This document shows positions 25,832 through 33,973 of a stretch of 64,000 bases of DNA, piece after piece. The DNA is from Archaeoglobus sp. JdFR-24 (GTDB lineage Archaea > Halobacteriota > Archaeoglobi > Archaeoglobales > Archaeoglobaceae). How positions within the stretch are numbered: position 1 is the first letter of the stretch; each line of letters begins with the position of its first letter. Made by a program: the position numbers and the translations under genes. The notes below the pieces were generated by a model that did not search any database, was not told the origin of the DNA, and saw nothing but the letters and a program-made list of their open reading frames with translations. The stretch spans positions 62,001-126,000 of the forward strand of contig MTML01000064.1 of NCBI GenBank assembly GCA_002011215.1, in the 5' to 3' direction.

Positions 25832-25851
25832 TTAGGTTAATGTTAACCTAA
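25832..25851. promoter_or_regulatory. 20-bp near-perfect palindrome after dsrC
   Basis: TTAGGTTAA and TTAACCTAA with two nt between them, 18 nt beyond the dsrC stop codon and about 185 nt before the DsrE-like gene. It could be a protein-binding operator or an RNA hairpin (8-bp stem, 4-nt loop) ending the dsrC message. Confidence 0.5.
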
Positions 25852-25869
25852 GGGAAATATATCTGAAGG

Positions 25870-26220
25870 TCAGACACAGCCTGTTGGCTTAGGCAGACCA
25901 GCTATTCTGCACGCATCTTTTGCTGGCCCCTGTGGGAACAGCTTGTAAAGGTATTTCAGATTTCCTTTCTCTGGTCCAAAGGCTTTTTTAACCTCTTTGA
26001 CAAGGATTCTGATTGGGGGAGCAACACCATACTTCTCATAGTAGTTTCTCAAAAATCTAATTATCTCCCAGTGCTCATCTGTAAGCTCCACTTTTGCTCC
26101 AGTCCACCTGTCATCAGCGGCTAAAGCCTTTGCTACCTCTTCATCCCACTGCTCCCAGTCCTGAAGGAACCCATCTTCATCAAGCAGAAGTTTCTTACCT
26201 TTAACTTCAATCTCAGGCAT
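25870..26220 (-). CDS. dsrC: DsrC sulfur carrier protein
   Basis: 116 residues, normal DsrC length. Both functional cysteines of true DsrC are present near the C-terminus: C104 in DACRIAG and the penultimate C115 in PTGCV, eleven residues apart. In sulfate reducers DsrAB leaves sulfur bridging these two Cys as a DsrC trisulfide, which DsrMKJOP is believed to reduce. Also seen: DGFLQDWEQWDE and the helix-turn LTDEHWEIIRFLRNYY. Start has GGGGGTGA six nt upstream. It is divergent from dsrO with a 570-nt gap, close to its presumed partners. Confidence 0.97.
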   Translation of the reverse strand: MPEIEVKGKKLLLDEDGFLQDWEQWDEEVAKALAADDRWTGAKVELTDEHWEIIRFLRNYYEKYGVAPPIRILVKEVKKAFGPEKGNLKYLYKLFPQGPAKDACRIAGLPKPTGCV

Positions 26221-26621
26221 ATTTATTCACCCCCATTAGTTAGGCTTTGCTTGAGCTCTTCGAATAAATAATTTACGGTAATTCAATTAAGTTTTTCGGA
26301 GTATTTCAACTAATTAATTCTTTTAATTTTAGTCAGTTTTATCATAATTAAATCAAGACCTGAGACCAAGATGTGACAGAGAATACTTTAAAAATATCTG
26401 TATGAACTATCATAGGTTTTTAAAGTATTAGAATGTTTGGACCACTAATTCAAAACTGTCAGTTTTATTGTCAAATATTATTTATTCTATTCCTGTTTGA
26501 TCTTTCCAAGTATCTCCATAAACCAATCTTTCTAAAAATTCCATAAACCAAAAACTTAATATTCTAAGCTAATACAGTCCATTCCATAAAATATTGTTAC
26601 CTAAAAAACAAGTGTAGCAGG

Positions 26622-26629
26622 TTATATAA
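26622..26629 (+). promoter_or_regulatory. Distal TATA box of the dsrOPMKJ operon
   Basis: TTATATAA; use of this box would give a leader of about 140 nt containing the G6 and C6 runs. Confidence 0.45.
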
Positions 26630-26695
26630 GATACGGGGGGATGCAGAAGAATGGGGCTCATTTCAATAGACAGCAATCATTTGACCCAAGTGAGC

Positions 26696-26708
26696 TTTTA
26701 TAAAATAT
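26696..26708 (+). promoter_or_regulatory. Proximal TATA box of the dsrOPMKJ operon
   Basis: TTTTATAAAATAT; use of this box would give a leader of about 60-65 nt ending in the GGAGGT site before dsrO. Confidence 0.55.
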
Positions 26709-26790
26709 ACAAACCATACAGAGTCTCTCAAACACAATACAAGAAGACCTATGCGGTTCCCCCCTTTGATGTAACGGAGGTAGATAATAG

Positions 26791-27558
26791 ATGATTACAA
26801 GACGCAGATTTTTGATTATGGCTGGTTCGACGTTTGCAGGAATTGCACTAACCGCAAGTCAGGCAGAGAAAGTTCTGGCTACTTTCCAATCCCCAGTAAT
26901 AAAGGACAAAGAAAGGATCAGATGGGGCATGGTGATTGATCTGAAAAAATTCAACGAACTGCCAGAATGGAAGAGAAAAGAGGTCTATGATATCTGCAAG
27001 AAAGTGCACAATGTTCCAGTATTTCCAAATCCGAAAGACAGAGTGGAATGGATCTGGCCAATAAAGTTCGAACAGGCTTTTCCAGAACAGCATCACGAAT
27101 TTCTTGAGGAGGTTGTTGAGGATTTAGAAATTCCTGTTTTATGTAACCACTGCAACAACCCACCCTGTACAAAAGTCTGTCCAACAAACGCAACCTGGAA
27201 AAGAGAAGATGGCATAGTGATGATGGACTACCACAGATGCATAGGGTGCAGATACTGTATGGCTGCATGTCCTTACGGAATGAGATCATTCAACTGGCGT
27301 GATCCAAGACCTTATATAAAGGAGCTAAACCCAGACTTCCCAACAAGAACAAAGGGTGTTGTAGAGAAGTGTACTTTATGCGTTGAGAGGCTTGAAAAAG
27401 GAATGCAACCCGCATGTGTAAAGGCTTCCGAAGGGACGTTCATTTTCGGAGATCTGAACTCCTTGGAATCTGAGGTTTCAAAGATACTCAGAGAGCACTA
27501 TGCAATCAGAAGAAAACCGGATCTCGGGACTGAACCAAAGCTTTACTACCTGATATGA
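26791..27558 (+). CDS. dsrO: DsrO (HmeA-type) exported ferredoxin-like subunit
   Basis: 255 residues. The N-terminus has a twin-arginine signal ([10 protein letters not shown], then ALTASQA), placing the protein outside the membrane. Ferredoxin motifs follow: [28 protein letters not shown] and [16 protein letters not shown], the pattern of NrfC/HybA-type electron-transfer subunits carrying several [4Fe-4S] clusters. In the A. fulgidus Hme complex and bacterial DsrMKJOP it passes electrons between DsrJ and DsrP. GGAGGT lies upstream of the ATG. First gene of the operon; 11 nt to dsrP. Confidence 0.95.
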   Translation: MITRRRFLIMAGSTFAGIALTASQAEKVLATFQSPVIKDKERIRWGMVIDLKKFNELPEWKRKEVYDICKKVHNVPVFPNPKDRVEWIWPIKFEQAFPEQHHEFLEEVVEDLEIPVLCNHCNNPPCTKVCPTNATWKREDGIVMMDYHRCIGCRYCMAACPYGMRSFNWRDPRPYIKELNPDFPTRTKGVVEKCTLCVERLEKGMQPACVKASEGTFIFGDLNSLESEVSKILREHYAIRRKPDLGTEPKLYYLI

Positions 27559-27569
27559 GGTGATAATGA

Positions 27570-28937
27570 ATGATTGAGCAAGTATTTAGAGGAGGCAGAC
27601 TTTACTGGAGCTGGATTACATTTCTTGTAATTCTTATTGCAATTGGAGGTGCTGCATATTACCACCAGTATCAAACAGGTTTAACCATTACTGGAATGAG
27701 CAAAGAGGTTTCATGGGGACTCTATATCGCTAACTTCACCTTCCTTGTCGGAGTTGCTGCTTCAGCGGTTATCGTTGTGCTTCCAGCATACATATACGAT
27801 TACAAAAAATTCAAAAATATAACAACGATTGGTGAGTTTCTTGGTGCCTCGGCTGTTATTATGTGTATTCTTTTCATAATGGTTGACCTCGGTAGGCCTG
27901 ATAGAGTTCTCAATCTTGTGCTGAATCCCAGACCTAACTCAGTCATGTTCTATGACTTCATCGTTCTATTTGGTTATCTGCTTTTAAACATAGTAATTGC
28001 ATGGAATGTGCTTTCTGCAAAAGAGAAAGGCAAGGGATATTCAACCTGGCTTAAAATACTGATTTTCATCGCTATTCCATGGGCAATAAGCATCCATACC
28101 GTGACTGCGTTTCTTTATGGTGGTCTGGTCGGAAGGGCATTCTGGAATACTGCTTTAATGGCACCCAGATTCCTGGCCGGCGCTTTTGCCTCAGGACCTT
28201 CATTACTTATACTGTCATCACTCGTGTTGAGGAAATTCACCAGATTCGACCCTGGACTGGATGCAATAAGGAAGATTGCAGAAATAGCCACTTTTGCGAT
28301 GATAACAAACCTGTTCATGATTGGGGTTGAGCTTTTCACAACATACTATGCCCAGCATCCACTCCACCTTGAGCACTTTAACTACCTGTACTTCGGAATC
28401 GAGGAGGGAGGTCATGTCTACAACAGACTTGTTCCATGGATATGGACATCATTGGCACTTGGAATAATTGCAGTTCTGATGCTGATTTATCCAAAAGTCA
28501 GAAGAGAGCCCAGATATCTCGCCACCGCATCTGTGCTCATTTTCACATCAGTGTGGATTGACAAGGGAATGGGACTCATCGTCCCTGGTTACATTCCGTC
28601 ACAGGTAGGAACAGTGGTGGAGTACTGGCCATCCCTTCCTGAGTCGCTGATAGCCCTTGGAGTGTGGGCAGTTGGTATTCTGGTATTCACACTGCTCGCA
28701 AAGGTAGGTATTGCTGTTATCCTTGAAACATCCGAGCCAGAACCAGAGGAACCAGAAATTGTTGAAGAGGAAGCGGTTGAAGTTGAAGAAGAGGTTGTCG
28801 AGGAGGAGAAAGAGTACGTATGTGAGCTCTGTGATGCAGTATTCAAAAACCTTGATGAGTGCTGCAGCCATGCTGAGAAAGAGCACAAAATTTCCAAAGC
28901 CGCATGTGATATGGCATGTGCGGAGGTGGAAGAATGA
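27570..28937 (+). CDS. dsrP: DsrP (HmeB-type) NrfD-like membrane subunit with zinc-finger-like tail
   Basis: 455 residues. Residues 1-385 form about ten membrane helices of the NrfD/PsrC quinone-interacting family (for example SWITFLVILIAIGGAAYY, FMIGVELFTTYYAQ). Unusually, the protein continues with an acidic linker (about 386-415, Glu/Val/Pro) and a Cys/His-rich end: C418-C421-H434-H439 spaced exactly like a C2H2 zinc finger, plus C446 and C450. Core DsrP proteins usually stop after the last helix. The tail would lie on the cytoplasmic side if the helix count is even. The core presumably exchanges electrons with menaquinone within DsrMKJOP. Stop overlaps the dsrM ATG. Confidence 0.93.
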   Translation: MIEQVFRGGRLYWSWITFLVILIAIGGAAYYHQYQTGLTITGMSKEVSWGLYIANFTFLVGVAASAVIVVLPAYIYDYKKFKNITTIGEFLGASAVIMCILFIMVDLGRPDRVLNLVLNPRPNSVMFYDFIVLFGYLLLNIVIAWNVLSAKEKGKGYSTWLKILIFIAIPWAISIHTVTAFLYGGLVGRAFWNTALMAPRFLAGAFASGPSLLILSSLVLRKFTRFDPGLDAIRKIAEIATFAMITNLFMIGVELFTTYYAQHPLHLEHFNYLYFGIEEGGHVYNRLVPWIWTSLALGIIAVLMLIYPKVRREPRYLATASVLIFTSVWIDKGMGLIVPGYIPSQVGTVVEYWPSLPESLIALGVWAVGILVFTLLAKVGIAVILETSEPEPEEPEIVEEEAVEVEEEVVEEEKEYVCELCDAVFKNLDECCSHAEKEHKISKAACDMACAEVEE

Positions 28938-29899
28938 GTCTTTTAGGAACAGTAGTTGGTGTTTTAATCCCTTACACTGCTGCCTTCATATTTGTGGTGG
29001 GTGTGCTTTACAGGGTTTTTAATTGGTCTAAAAGTGCAGTCCCCTTCAATATCACCACAACATCAGGACAGCAGAAATCACTACCATGGATAAACAGAAC
29101 AGTCATAGATAGATTTGACAGTCCATTTACCTGGTGGGAGACTGCTGGAAGAATATTCATGGAAGTTTTCTTCTTCAGAAGTCTCTTCAAAAATGTCAGA
29201 TACGAGCTTCCAGGACAGACGGCTGTGAACACAAAATGGCTATGGGTTTTCGGAATTGCATTCCACTGGTCATTGCTGATAGTGCTCCTTAGGCACTTCA
29301 GGTTTTTCCTTGAACCAGTTCCATGGTTTGTAATGGCTATTTCAAAGCTGGACGGGTTCTTAGAATTCCACACAGACTATTTCCAGCCCCACGTTGTCAA
29401 TATTATGATCACCGGAATTATTCTACTGGCTGCACTGCTTTATCTGCTGTTTAGAAGGGTTGCTTTCCCAAGAGAGAGGACACTATCTCTACCATCAGAC
29501 TATGTTGCTCTAATACTTCTCTTAGGTGTGGTAACCACAGGCCTGCTTATGAGATACGTCATCCCGGTAGACGTGGCTCATGTAAAAGAACTTGCACAGG
29601 GATTGCTTTCATTCAACCCACCAGCAAGCCCCAACCTTCACTGGCTGTTTATGCTTCATCTGCTGTTCGTATCCACATTGCTCGCTTACTTCCCATTCAG
29701 CAAGCTCATGCATTCAGCAGGTGTGTTTTTCAGCCCAACAAGAAACATGGCCAATAACAGCAGAGCCCAGAGACACATCAACCCATGGAATTATCCTGTT
29801 AAAGGTGTAGATTATGACGAATTTTATGAGAATTTCAAGGACGACTACGAAGATATTGCAAGCATGGGATACGTAGTGAGACCTGAAGAGGAGGTGTAA
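28934..29899 (+). CDS. dsrM: DsrM (HmeC-type) cytochrome b subunit
   Basis: 321 residues, NarI-like membrane protein with about six helices and several His in or near helices (AFHWSLLIVLLRHFRF, LEFHTDYFQPHVVN, DVAHVKEL, LHWLFMLHLLF) for two haem b groups. It oxidises menaquinol and feeds DsrK on the cytoplasmic side, or runs in reverse. Start ATG 28934 has GGAGGTG five nt upstream and overlaps the dsrP stop; the longer frame from 28916 lacks a ribosome site. The stop overlaps the first dsrK ATG by one nt, so translation is coupled. Confidence 0.94.
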   Translation: MSLLGTVVGVLIPYTAAFIFVVGVLYRVFNWSKSAVPFNITTTSGQQKSLPWINRTVIDRFDSPFTWWETAGRIFMEVFFFRSLFKNVRYELPGQTAVNTKWLWVFGIAFHWSLLIVLLRHFRFFLEPVPWFVMAISKLDGFLEFHTDYFQPHVVNIMITGIILLAALLYLLFRRVAFPRERTLSLPSDYVALILLLGVVTTGLLMRYVIPVDVAHVKELAQGLLSFNPPASPNLHWLFMLHLLFVSTLLAYFPFSKLMHSAGVFFSPTRNMANNSRAQRHINPWNYPVKGVDYDEFYENFKDDYEDIASMGYVVRPEEEV

Positions 29900-29901
29900 T
29901 G

Positions 29902-31536
29902 ATGCAGGAAGAGAAATTTGATGAGAAAGAGAAATTCGAGATTATTCAGAAATATTCAAACTGGAAGGAAATATTAAAGCCCACAACCGAGATGAAAAAA
30001 GGTTTCTACAGCTATTCCGCAACTTTAAGGGATCAGGAATATCTCAACCTTCCCTATCCAAGAGAGTGGAACCCGTTAGATAAGGACTGGAAACTTCCAC
30101 CCAACTGGAAAGAGATCATAATAAACAAAATGGACGAGCTCAGAAAGAAGTACCGATCATTTCAGGTGTTCATGGATATCTGTGTGAGATGCGGTGCGTG
30201 TGCAGATAAATGCCATTACTATATTGGAACGGGAGATCCAAAGAATATGCCTGTTATCAGAGCTGAGCTTTTGAGATCTATTTACAGAAGATACTTCACA
30301 AAATCGGGTAAAGTATTCGGAGAGTGGGCTGGTGCGAGAGAGCTTACAGAGGATGTGATCAAGGAATGGTATCTCTATTACTTCCAGTGCTCAGAATGCA
30401 GAAGGTGTTCTGTTTTCTGCCCGTACGGTATAGATACTGCAGAGATTACAATGCTCGCAAGAGAACTTCTCAATTCGATAGGAATCAGCCAGAAATTTAC
30501 TCTGATTTCGGCAGCAGCCTGTGTAAGAACAGGTAACCACCTTGGACTTAACCCCGGAGGAGTTGTAAACTCAATCCAGTATGCTGTCGATGATATCAAA
30601 GAGATTACAGGAGTAGATGTAGAGGTACCGGTTAACAAGAAAGGAGCTGAGATACTGTTCGTCACACCATCAGGAGACTACTTCGCCCAGCCACACTGGT
30701 TTACATTCATAGGTTATCTGATGGTATTCCACGAACTCGGAATAGACTACACGATGAGCACGTATGCGGCTGAAGGTGGAAACTTCGGGTTTTTCCACTC
30801 ATTTGAGGTTGCAAAGAAAATTAACCAGAAAATCTACAAAGAAGCAAAGAGGCTTGGAGTCAAATGGATACTTGGCGGAGAATGTGGACACATGTGGAGG
30901 ATTGTGCATCAGTATATGCCAACATTCGCAGACGATACATATGCTGATGCGCTGAAGGTGCTCGAAGAACCAGTTAACCCAGTAACAGGAACAAAATTCG
31001 AGAACGCTTCCAGTACAAAGATGGTACACATTCTGGAGTTCCTTGCTGATGTTCTCAAGCACAAAAAGCTGAAGATTGACAAAAGCAGAAACGACCACCT
31101 AAAAGTTACCTTCCATGACTCATGTAATATTGCAAGAGGGATGGGGCTCTTTGAGGAACCAAGATTTGTACTCAGAGAAGTATGCAACTACTACTACGAC
31201 ATGCCAGACCATTCGATAAGAGAGAAGAGTTATTGCTGTGGAAGTGGTGGTGGATTGCTTGCTGATGAGCTCATGGAATTAAGGATGCGCGGAGGTATGC
31301 CAAGAGCCATGGCACTCAAGTACGTGTACAAGAAGTATGGAGTTAACCACATCACCGCCGCATGTGCCATTGACAGAGCTGCATTCCCAACTCTGCTGAA
31401 ATACTGGAAACTTCCAGTTCAGATGGGTGGAGTTACAGAGATGGTCGCAAATGCAATGATCATGAAAGGAGAGATCGAGAGAGACACTGACCTGAGAGGT
31501 AATCCACTTGGAGAGTATCTGGAGGTGGAAGTATGA
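29902..31536 (+). CDS. dsrK: DsrK (HmeD-type) iron-sulfur catalytic subunit
   Basis: 544 residues. N-terminal ferredoxin motifs C94-C97-C100-C104 (CVRCGACADKC) and CSECRRCSVFCP, then the HdrD-type C-terminal half with GGECGHMWR, FHDSCNIARG and YCCGSGGGLLAD that builds the special [4Fe-4S] centre. It is believed to reduce the DsrC trisulfide with electrons from DsrM. Start at 29902 keeps a five-nt spacer from GAGGAGGTG; ATG 29899 is the alternative. The dsrJ ATG overlaps its stop. The HdrD-like protein at 22213-23613 is a shorter paralogue. Confidence 0.95.
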   Translation: MQEEKFDEKEKFEIIQKYSNWKEILKPTTEMKKGFYSYSATLRDQEYLNLPYPREWNPLDKDWKLPPNWKEIIINKMDELRKKYRSFQVFMDICVRCGACADKCHYYIGTGDPKNMPVIRAELLRSIYRRYFTKSGKVFGEWAGARELTEDVIKEWYLYYFQCSECRRCSVFCPYGIDTAEITMLARELLNSIGISQKFTLISAAACVRTGNHLGLNPGGVVNSIQYAVDDIKEITGVDVEVPVNKKGAEILFVTPSGDYFAQPHWFTFIGYLMVFHELGIDYTMSTYAAEGGNFGFFHSFEVAKKINQKIYKEAKRLGVKWILGGECGHMWRIVHQYMPTFADDTYADALKVLEEPVNPVTGTKFENASSTKMVHILEFLADVLKHKKLKIDKSRNDHLKVTFHDSCNIARGMGLFEEPRFVLREVCNYYYDMPDHSIREKSYCCGSGGGLLADELMELRMRGGMPRAMALKYVYKKYGVNHITAACAIDRAAFPTLLKYWKLPVQMGGVTEMVANAMIMKGEIERDTDLRGNPLGEYLEVEV

Positions 31537-31928
31537 GCAAGACACCACTTATTGTAGTGCTGCTGATATTTATCGGGTTCTTTTTCTTTCCATATTTTTA
31601 CAATACAGCAACAGCCGGGCTTGGCGCAAAGCTTCCTGAGCTCCAACAACCCAAAGGAGATCAGTGTGTTGAGAGCAAAGAATGGATGAGTGAAAACCAC
31701 ATGGTTCTTCTCAAAGAGTGGAGGGATAGCGTAATCAGAAAAGGCATCAGACAGTACACAAGCGATACATATGGCACAACATATAACATTTCAATCAAAA
31801 CCTGTTTCGAGTGCCACACGAGCAAGGTGGAGTTCTGCGACAAATGTCATGCATATGCCGGAGTGAAACCAAACTGCTGGAGTTGCCATACATCTCCAGA
31901 ACTCTGGGAGAACTACGGAACTAAATAA
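31533..31928 (+). CDS. dsrJ: DsrJ (HmeE-type) triheme cytochrome c
   Basis: 131 residues. An N-terminal signal anchor (PLIVVLLIFIGFFFFPYF) holds it outside the membrane. Three c-type haem motifs, CFECH (91-95), CDKCH (102-106) and CWSCH (115-119), are packed into the last 45 residues. C45 in GDQCVE corresponds to the Cys that serves as unusual His/Cys axial haem ligand in bacterial DsrJ. It exchanges electrons with DsrO. Last gene of the operon; a T-rich stretch at about 31947-31963 follows and may end transcription. No cytochrome c maturation gene is in the window. Confidence 0.95.
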   Translation: MSKTPLIVVLLIFIGFFFFPYFYNTATAGLGAKLPELQQPKGDQCVESKEWMSENHMVLLKEWRDSVIRKGIRQYTSDTYGTTYNISIKTCFECHTSKVEFCDKCHAYAGVKPNCWSCHTSPELWENYGTK

Positions 31929-31960
31929 GTACAGGCTTACCAAACACTTTTATTCTTATT

Positions 31961-32038
31961 TTTAACCATCTTTTTAGTCATTTAAGTAGTCATCTGAGTT
32001 TTAATCATCTTTTTAGTCACCTAAGTGACCGTCTAAAG
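31961..32038. repeat. Two-copy imperfect 39-bp tandem repeat
   Basis: In the convergent gap between dsrJ and the ferredoxin gene, two units of 39 bp share CATCTTTTTAGTCA and the following (A/C)CTAAGT(A/G) region with several differences. The second unit contains the small inverted repeat GTCAC-CTAA-GTGAC. Role unknown; bidirectional transcript-end signals are one possibility. Confidence 0.6.
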
Positions 32039-32169
32039 CAATATTCTAGTCACAAAAATGATTTATCAGTATATAGCCACAGCTCAGGTCAATTAATGAC
32101 TGCGAAAAATTAATAAAAATCAATAATAACTGCTGAGCTATGCACAAAACAATAAAAAAATCAACCTGC

Positions 32170-32361
32170 TTACTCGCAGGCATCTACGGTAATTGCGCTG
32201 TTTGGGCAGACCTCAACACATGAACAGCATTCAGAGCAGTCGTCCATGTTAACAGGTTCCGACTTTCCATCATCATCGAAATCATAAACACTTTCCGGAC
32301 AGACTGCAATACACTCCCCACAACCATCACATGCATCCTTGTCTACAACTATCTCCGTCAT
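32170..32361 (-). CDS. 2[4Fe-4S] ferredoxin
   Basis: 63 residues, acidic, with two complete cluster motifs: CDGCGECIAVCP and CSECCSCVEVCP. Length is typical of clostridial-type ferredoxins. Start at 32361 has GGAGGTG six nt upstream; the frame stays open to 32388 without a ribosome site. It follows dsrD by about 230 nt on the same strand as dsrABD and is a natural candidate for a low-potential electron donor or acceptor for DsrAB, though this is inference. Confidence 0.95.
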   Translation of the reverse strand: MTEIVVDKDACDGCGECIAVCPESVYDFDDDGKSEPVNMDDCSECCSCVEVCPNSAITVDACE

Positions 32362-32591
32362 AACTATCACCTCCGAAAACTGATGCATCGATATTTTCGA
32401 GATATTTAACTTTTTTGTTATTTATAGCAGCTCAGATATTTAGTCAAACTCTCAGCTCGGAGCAGCTCGATTTTAATAAAGACTTAGACTGCATATGGGA
32501 TTCAACAAAACCCATATTACACAAGGCAAATTTGCAGAATAAAACAAAAATAAAAACAAAAATAAATAAATCTGGGTCAGCAAATGCCAAC

Positions 32592-32819
32592 CTACCTTCT
32601 TTTGGCTTCCATTTCTTCAAGCTTTTCTTTGGTTGTTATATATGTTGTCGATCCAGAAGACCAGTATGCTGCCTTACCTTCCGCAATCAATTCCTTGCAG
32701 ATTTTGTCAACTTCCTTCTTCTTCATCTTGAGGATTTTCGCAAGATCCCTTGTAGACCACGGTTTCTGTGCAAGCCTTTCTAAAACTTTTTGCTTTGTTT
32801 CCTCGTCAAACTCTGACAT
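32592..32819 (-). CDS. dsrD: DsrD
   Basis: 75 residues from the ATG at 32819 (GGGTGA five nt upstream; a GTG at 32828 is the alternative). A winged-helix fold: KQKVLERLAQKPWSTRDLAK, ILKMKKKEVDKICKELIAEGK and the wing AAYWSSGSTTYITT. Once thought to bind DNA, DsrD of sulfate reducers has been reported as an allosteric activator of DsrAB. Its presence is a marker of reductive (not oxidative) Dsr. It lies 43 nt after dsrB in the dsrABD unit. Confidence 0.95.
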   Translation of the reverse strand: MSEFDEETKQKVLERLAQKPWSTRDLAKILKMKKKEVDKICKELIAEGKAAYWSSGSTTYITTKEKLEEMEAKRR

Positions 32820-32861
32820 TAGATTCACCCATGCATGTTTATTTTCAAATTATTTAAATAT

Positions 32862-33959
32862 TCACCATCTGAACTGGGTTGTTGTCCTGAATGTCCATCT
32901 TGAACCTTTGAAGTCATCGATAACCTGAACTCTGAAGTCGATTCCAGTCTTTTCAAAGAATTTCTCCCAACCAATCCTGTCAATCCACTCGGCAATCCTC
33001 TCATGTGGCTTTGCTTCAGCGGCCCAAGCCTCGAGAATTCTCCTTATTGTGTCAACAACCTCTGGCCATCTTGGTGGGTTGTTTGGCAGATATGGAACTA
33101 CAACTTTCGAGAGTCTTGCAGGGCTTCTCGCATCAGAAAGTTTTCCACCTACGAGGATAGCAACTCCTCCGTTCTCCGGGTCGAAAAGTGGCATTCCAGG
33201 ACACATTGTGTAACAGTTACCACAGTACATACACTTCTCTTCATCAACCTTAATTGTCTTGTTCTTCATGTCGGGTCTGAGTGCTCCAGTTGGGCATCCT
33301 GCCACAGTTGATGGAAGTTCACAGGTTCTTCTGACGACATCATCGTCAACTACAGGCGGAGTTCTGTGAATACCAACCAGAGAGATGTCAGATGCGTGAA
33401 CTGCACCACACATGTTCAGACAGCATGCAATTGAGATTCTGCACAGGCCTGGTAGATCCATGTTCTTGAAGTGGTCAAACAGTTCATCCATCAGTGCCTT
33501 AACAGGACCGGATGCATCAATAGCTGGAGTGTGGCAGTGAATCCATCCCTGGGTGTGTACTATATTCGAAAGAGCATATTTAGCATTGGTAGTATCCCAG
33601 GTTCCACCAACGGGGAATCCCAATTTTTCGACTTCCTCGATCAGGGGATCGATCTTGCTTTCATCCGTTAGAAGGAATTCTATATTGTTCCTGCTTGTAA
33701 ATCTCAGATATCCATCACAGTACTTGTCTGCAAGGTCACATACTTCCTTGATCGTGTAAACACTCAGCAATCTCGGAGACCCAACTCTAACAGAATAAAC
33801 CTTATCTCCACTCTCTGCAACGTGCAAAAGCACACCGGGTTTCAAAACCTCGTGATACTTCCACTTACCATAGTTGTTCTTAATTACCGGGGGAAGCATC
33901 TCACTGTAGTGTGGAGGTCCGATATCACTAATATATTCCTCAACAGGTTCGCTTGACAT
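32862..33959 (-). CDS. dsrB: Dissimilatory sulfite reductase beta subunit
   Basis: 365 residues. DsrB carries the catalytic siroheme-[4Fe-4S] centre that reduces sulfite. The ligand cysteines are in place: C142 (WIHCHTP), C179, C180 and C184 (ACCLNMCG). An inserted ferredoxin domain binds a further [4Fe-4S] cluster: CPTGALRP and [12 protein letters not shown] (C243, C246, C249, C253). Conserved basic residues for sulfite such as RFTSRNN are present. GGAGGTG lies before the ATG, 14 nt after the dsrA stop. Full length. Confidence 0.98.
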   Translation of the reverse strand: MSSEPVEEYISDIGPPHYSEMLPPVIKNNYGKWKYHEVLKPGVLLHVAESGDKVYSVRVGSPRLLSVYTIKEVCDLADKYCDGYLRFTSRNNIEFLLTDESKIDPLIEEVEKLGFPVGGTWDTTNAKYALSNIVHTQGWIHCHTPAIDASGPVKALMDELFDHFKNMDLPGLCRISIACCLNMCGAVHASDISLVGIHRTPPVVDDDVVRRTCELPSTVAGCPTGALRPDMKNKTIKVDEEKCMYCGNCYTMCPGMPLFDPENGGVAILVGGKLSDARSPARLSKVVVPYLPNNPPRWPEVVDTIRRILEAWAAEAKPHERIAEWIDRIGWEKFFEKTGIDFRVQVIDDFKGSRWTFRTTTQFRW

Positions 33960-33973
33960 TTAACACACCTCCT

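Larger units (their letters stand above)
26221..26790. other. Long divergent regulatory region between dsrC and dsrO
   Basis: 570 nt, A/T-rich, no ORF above about 37 codons. It contains two TATA-like boxes facing dsrO (26622-26629 and 26696-26708), a G6 run at 26635-26640, a C6 run at 26756-26761 that could pair with it, and a direct repeat TCCATAAACCAA (about 26514 and 26539). No RNA gene recognised. Confidence 0.6.

Noticed and set aside
26433..26546. 37-codon frame upstream of dsrO
   Set aside because: Hydrophobic by AT-rich composition, no ribosome site, and it lies in a promoter region.
32081..32139. 7-bp inverted repeat AGCTCAG / CTGAGCT in the dsrJ-ferredoxin gap
   Set aside because: Arms are short with a loop of about 45 nt; not persuasive as a terminator or operator.
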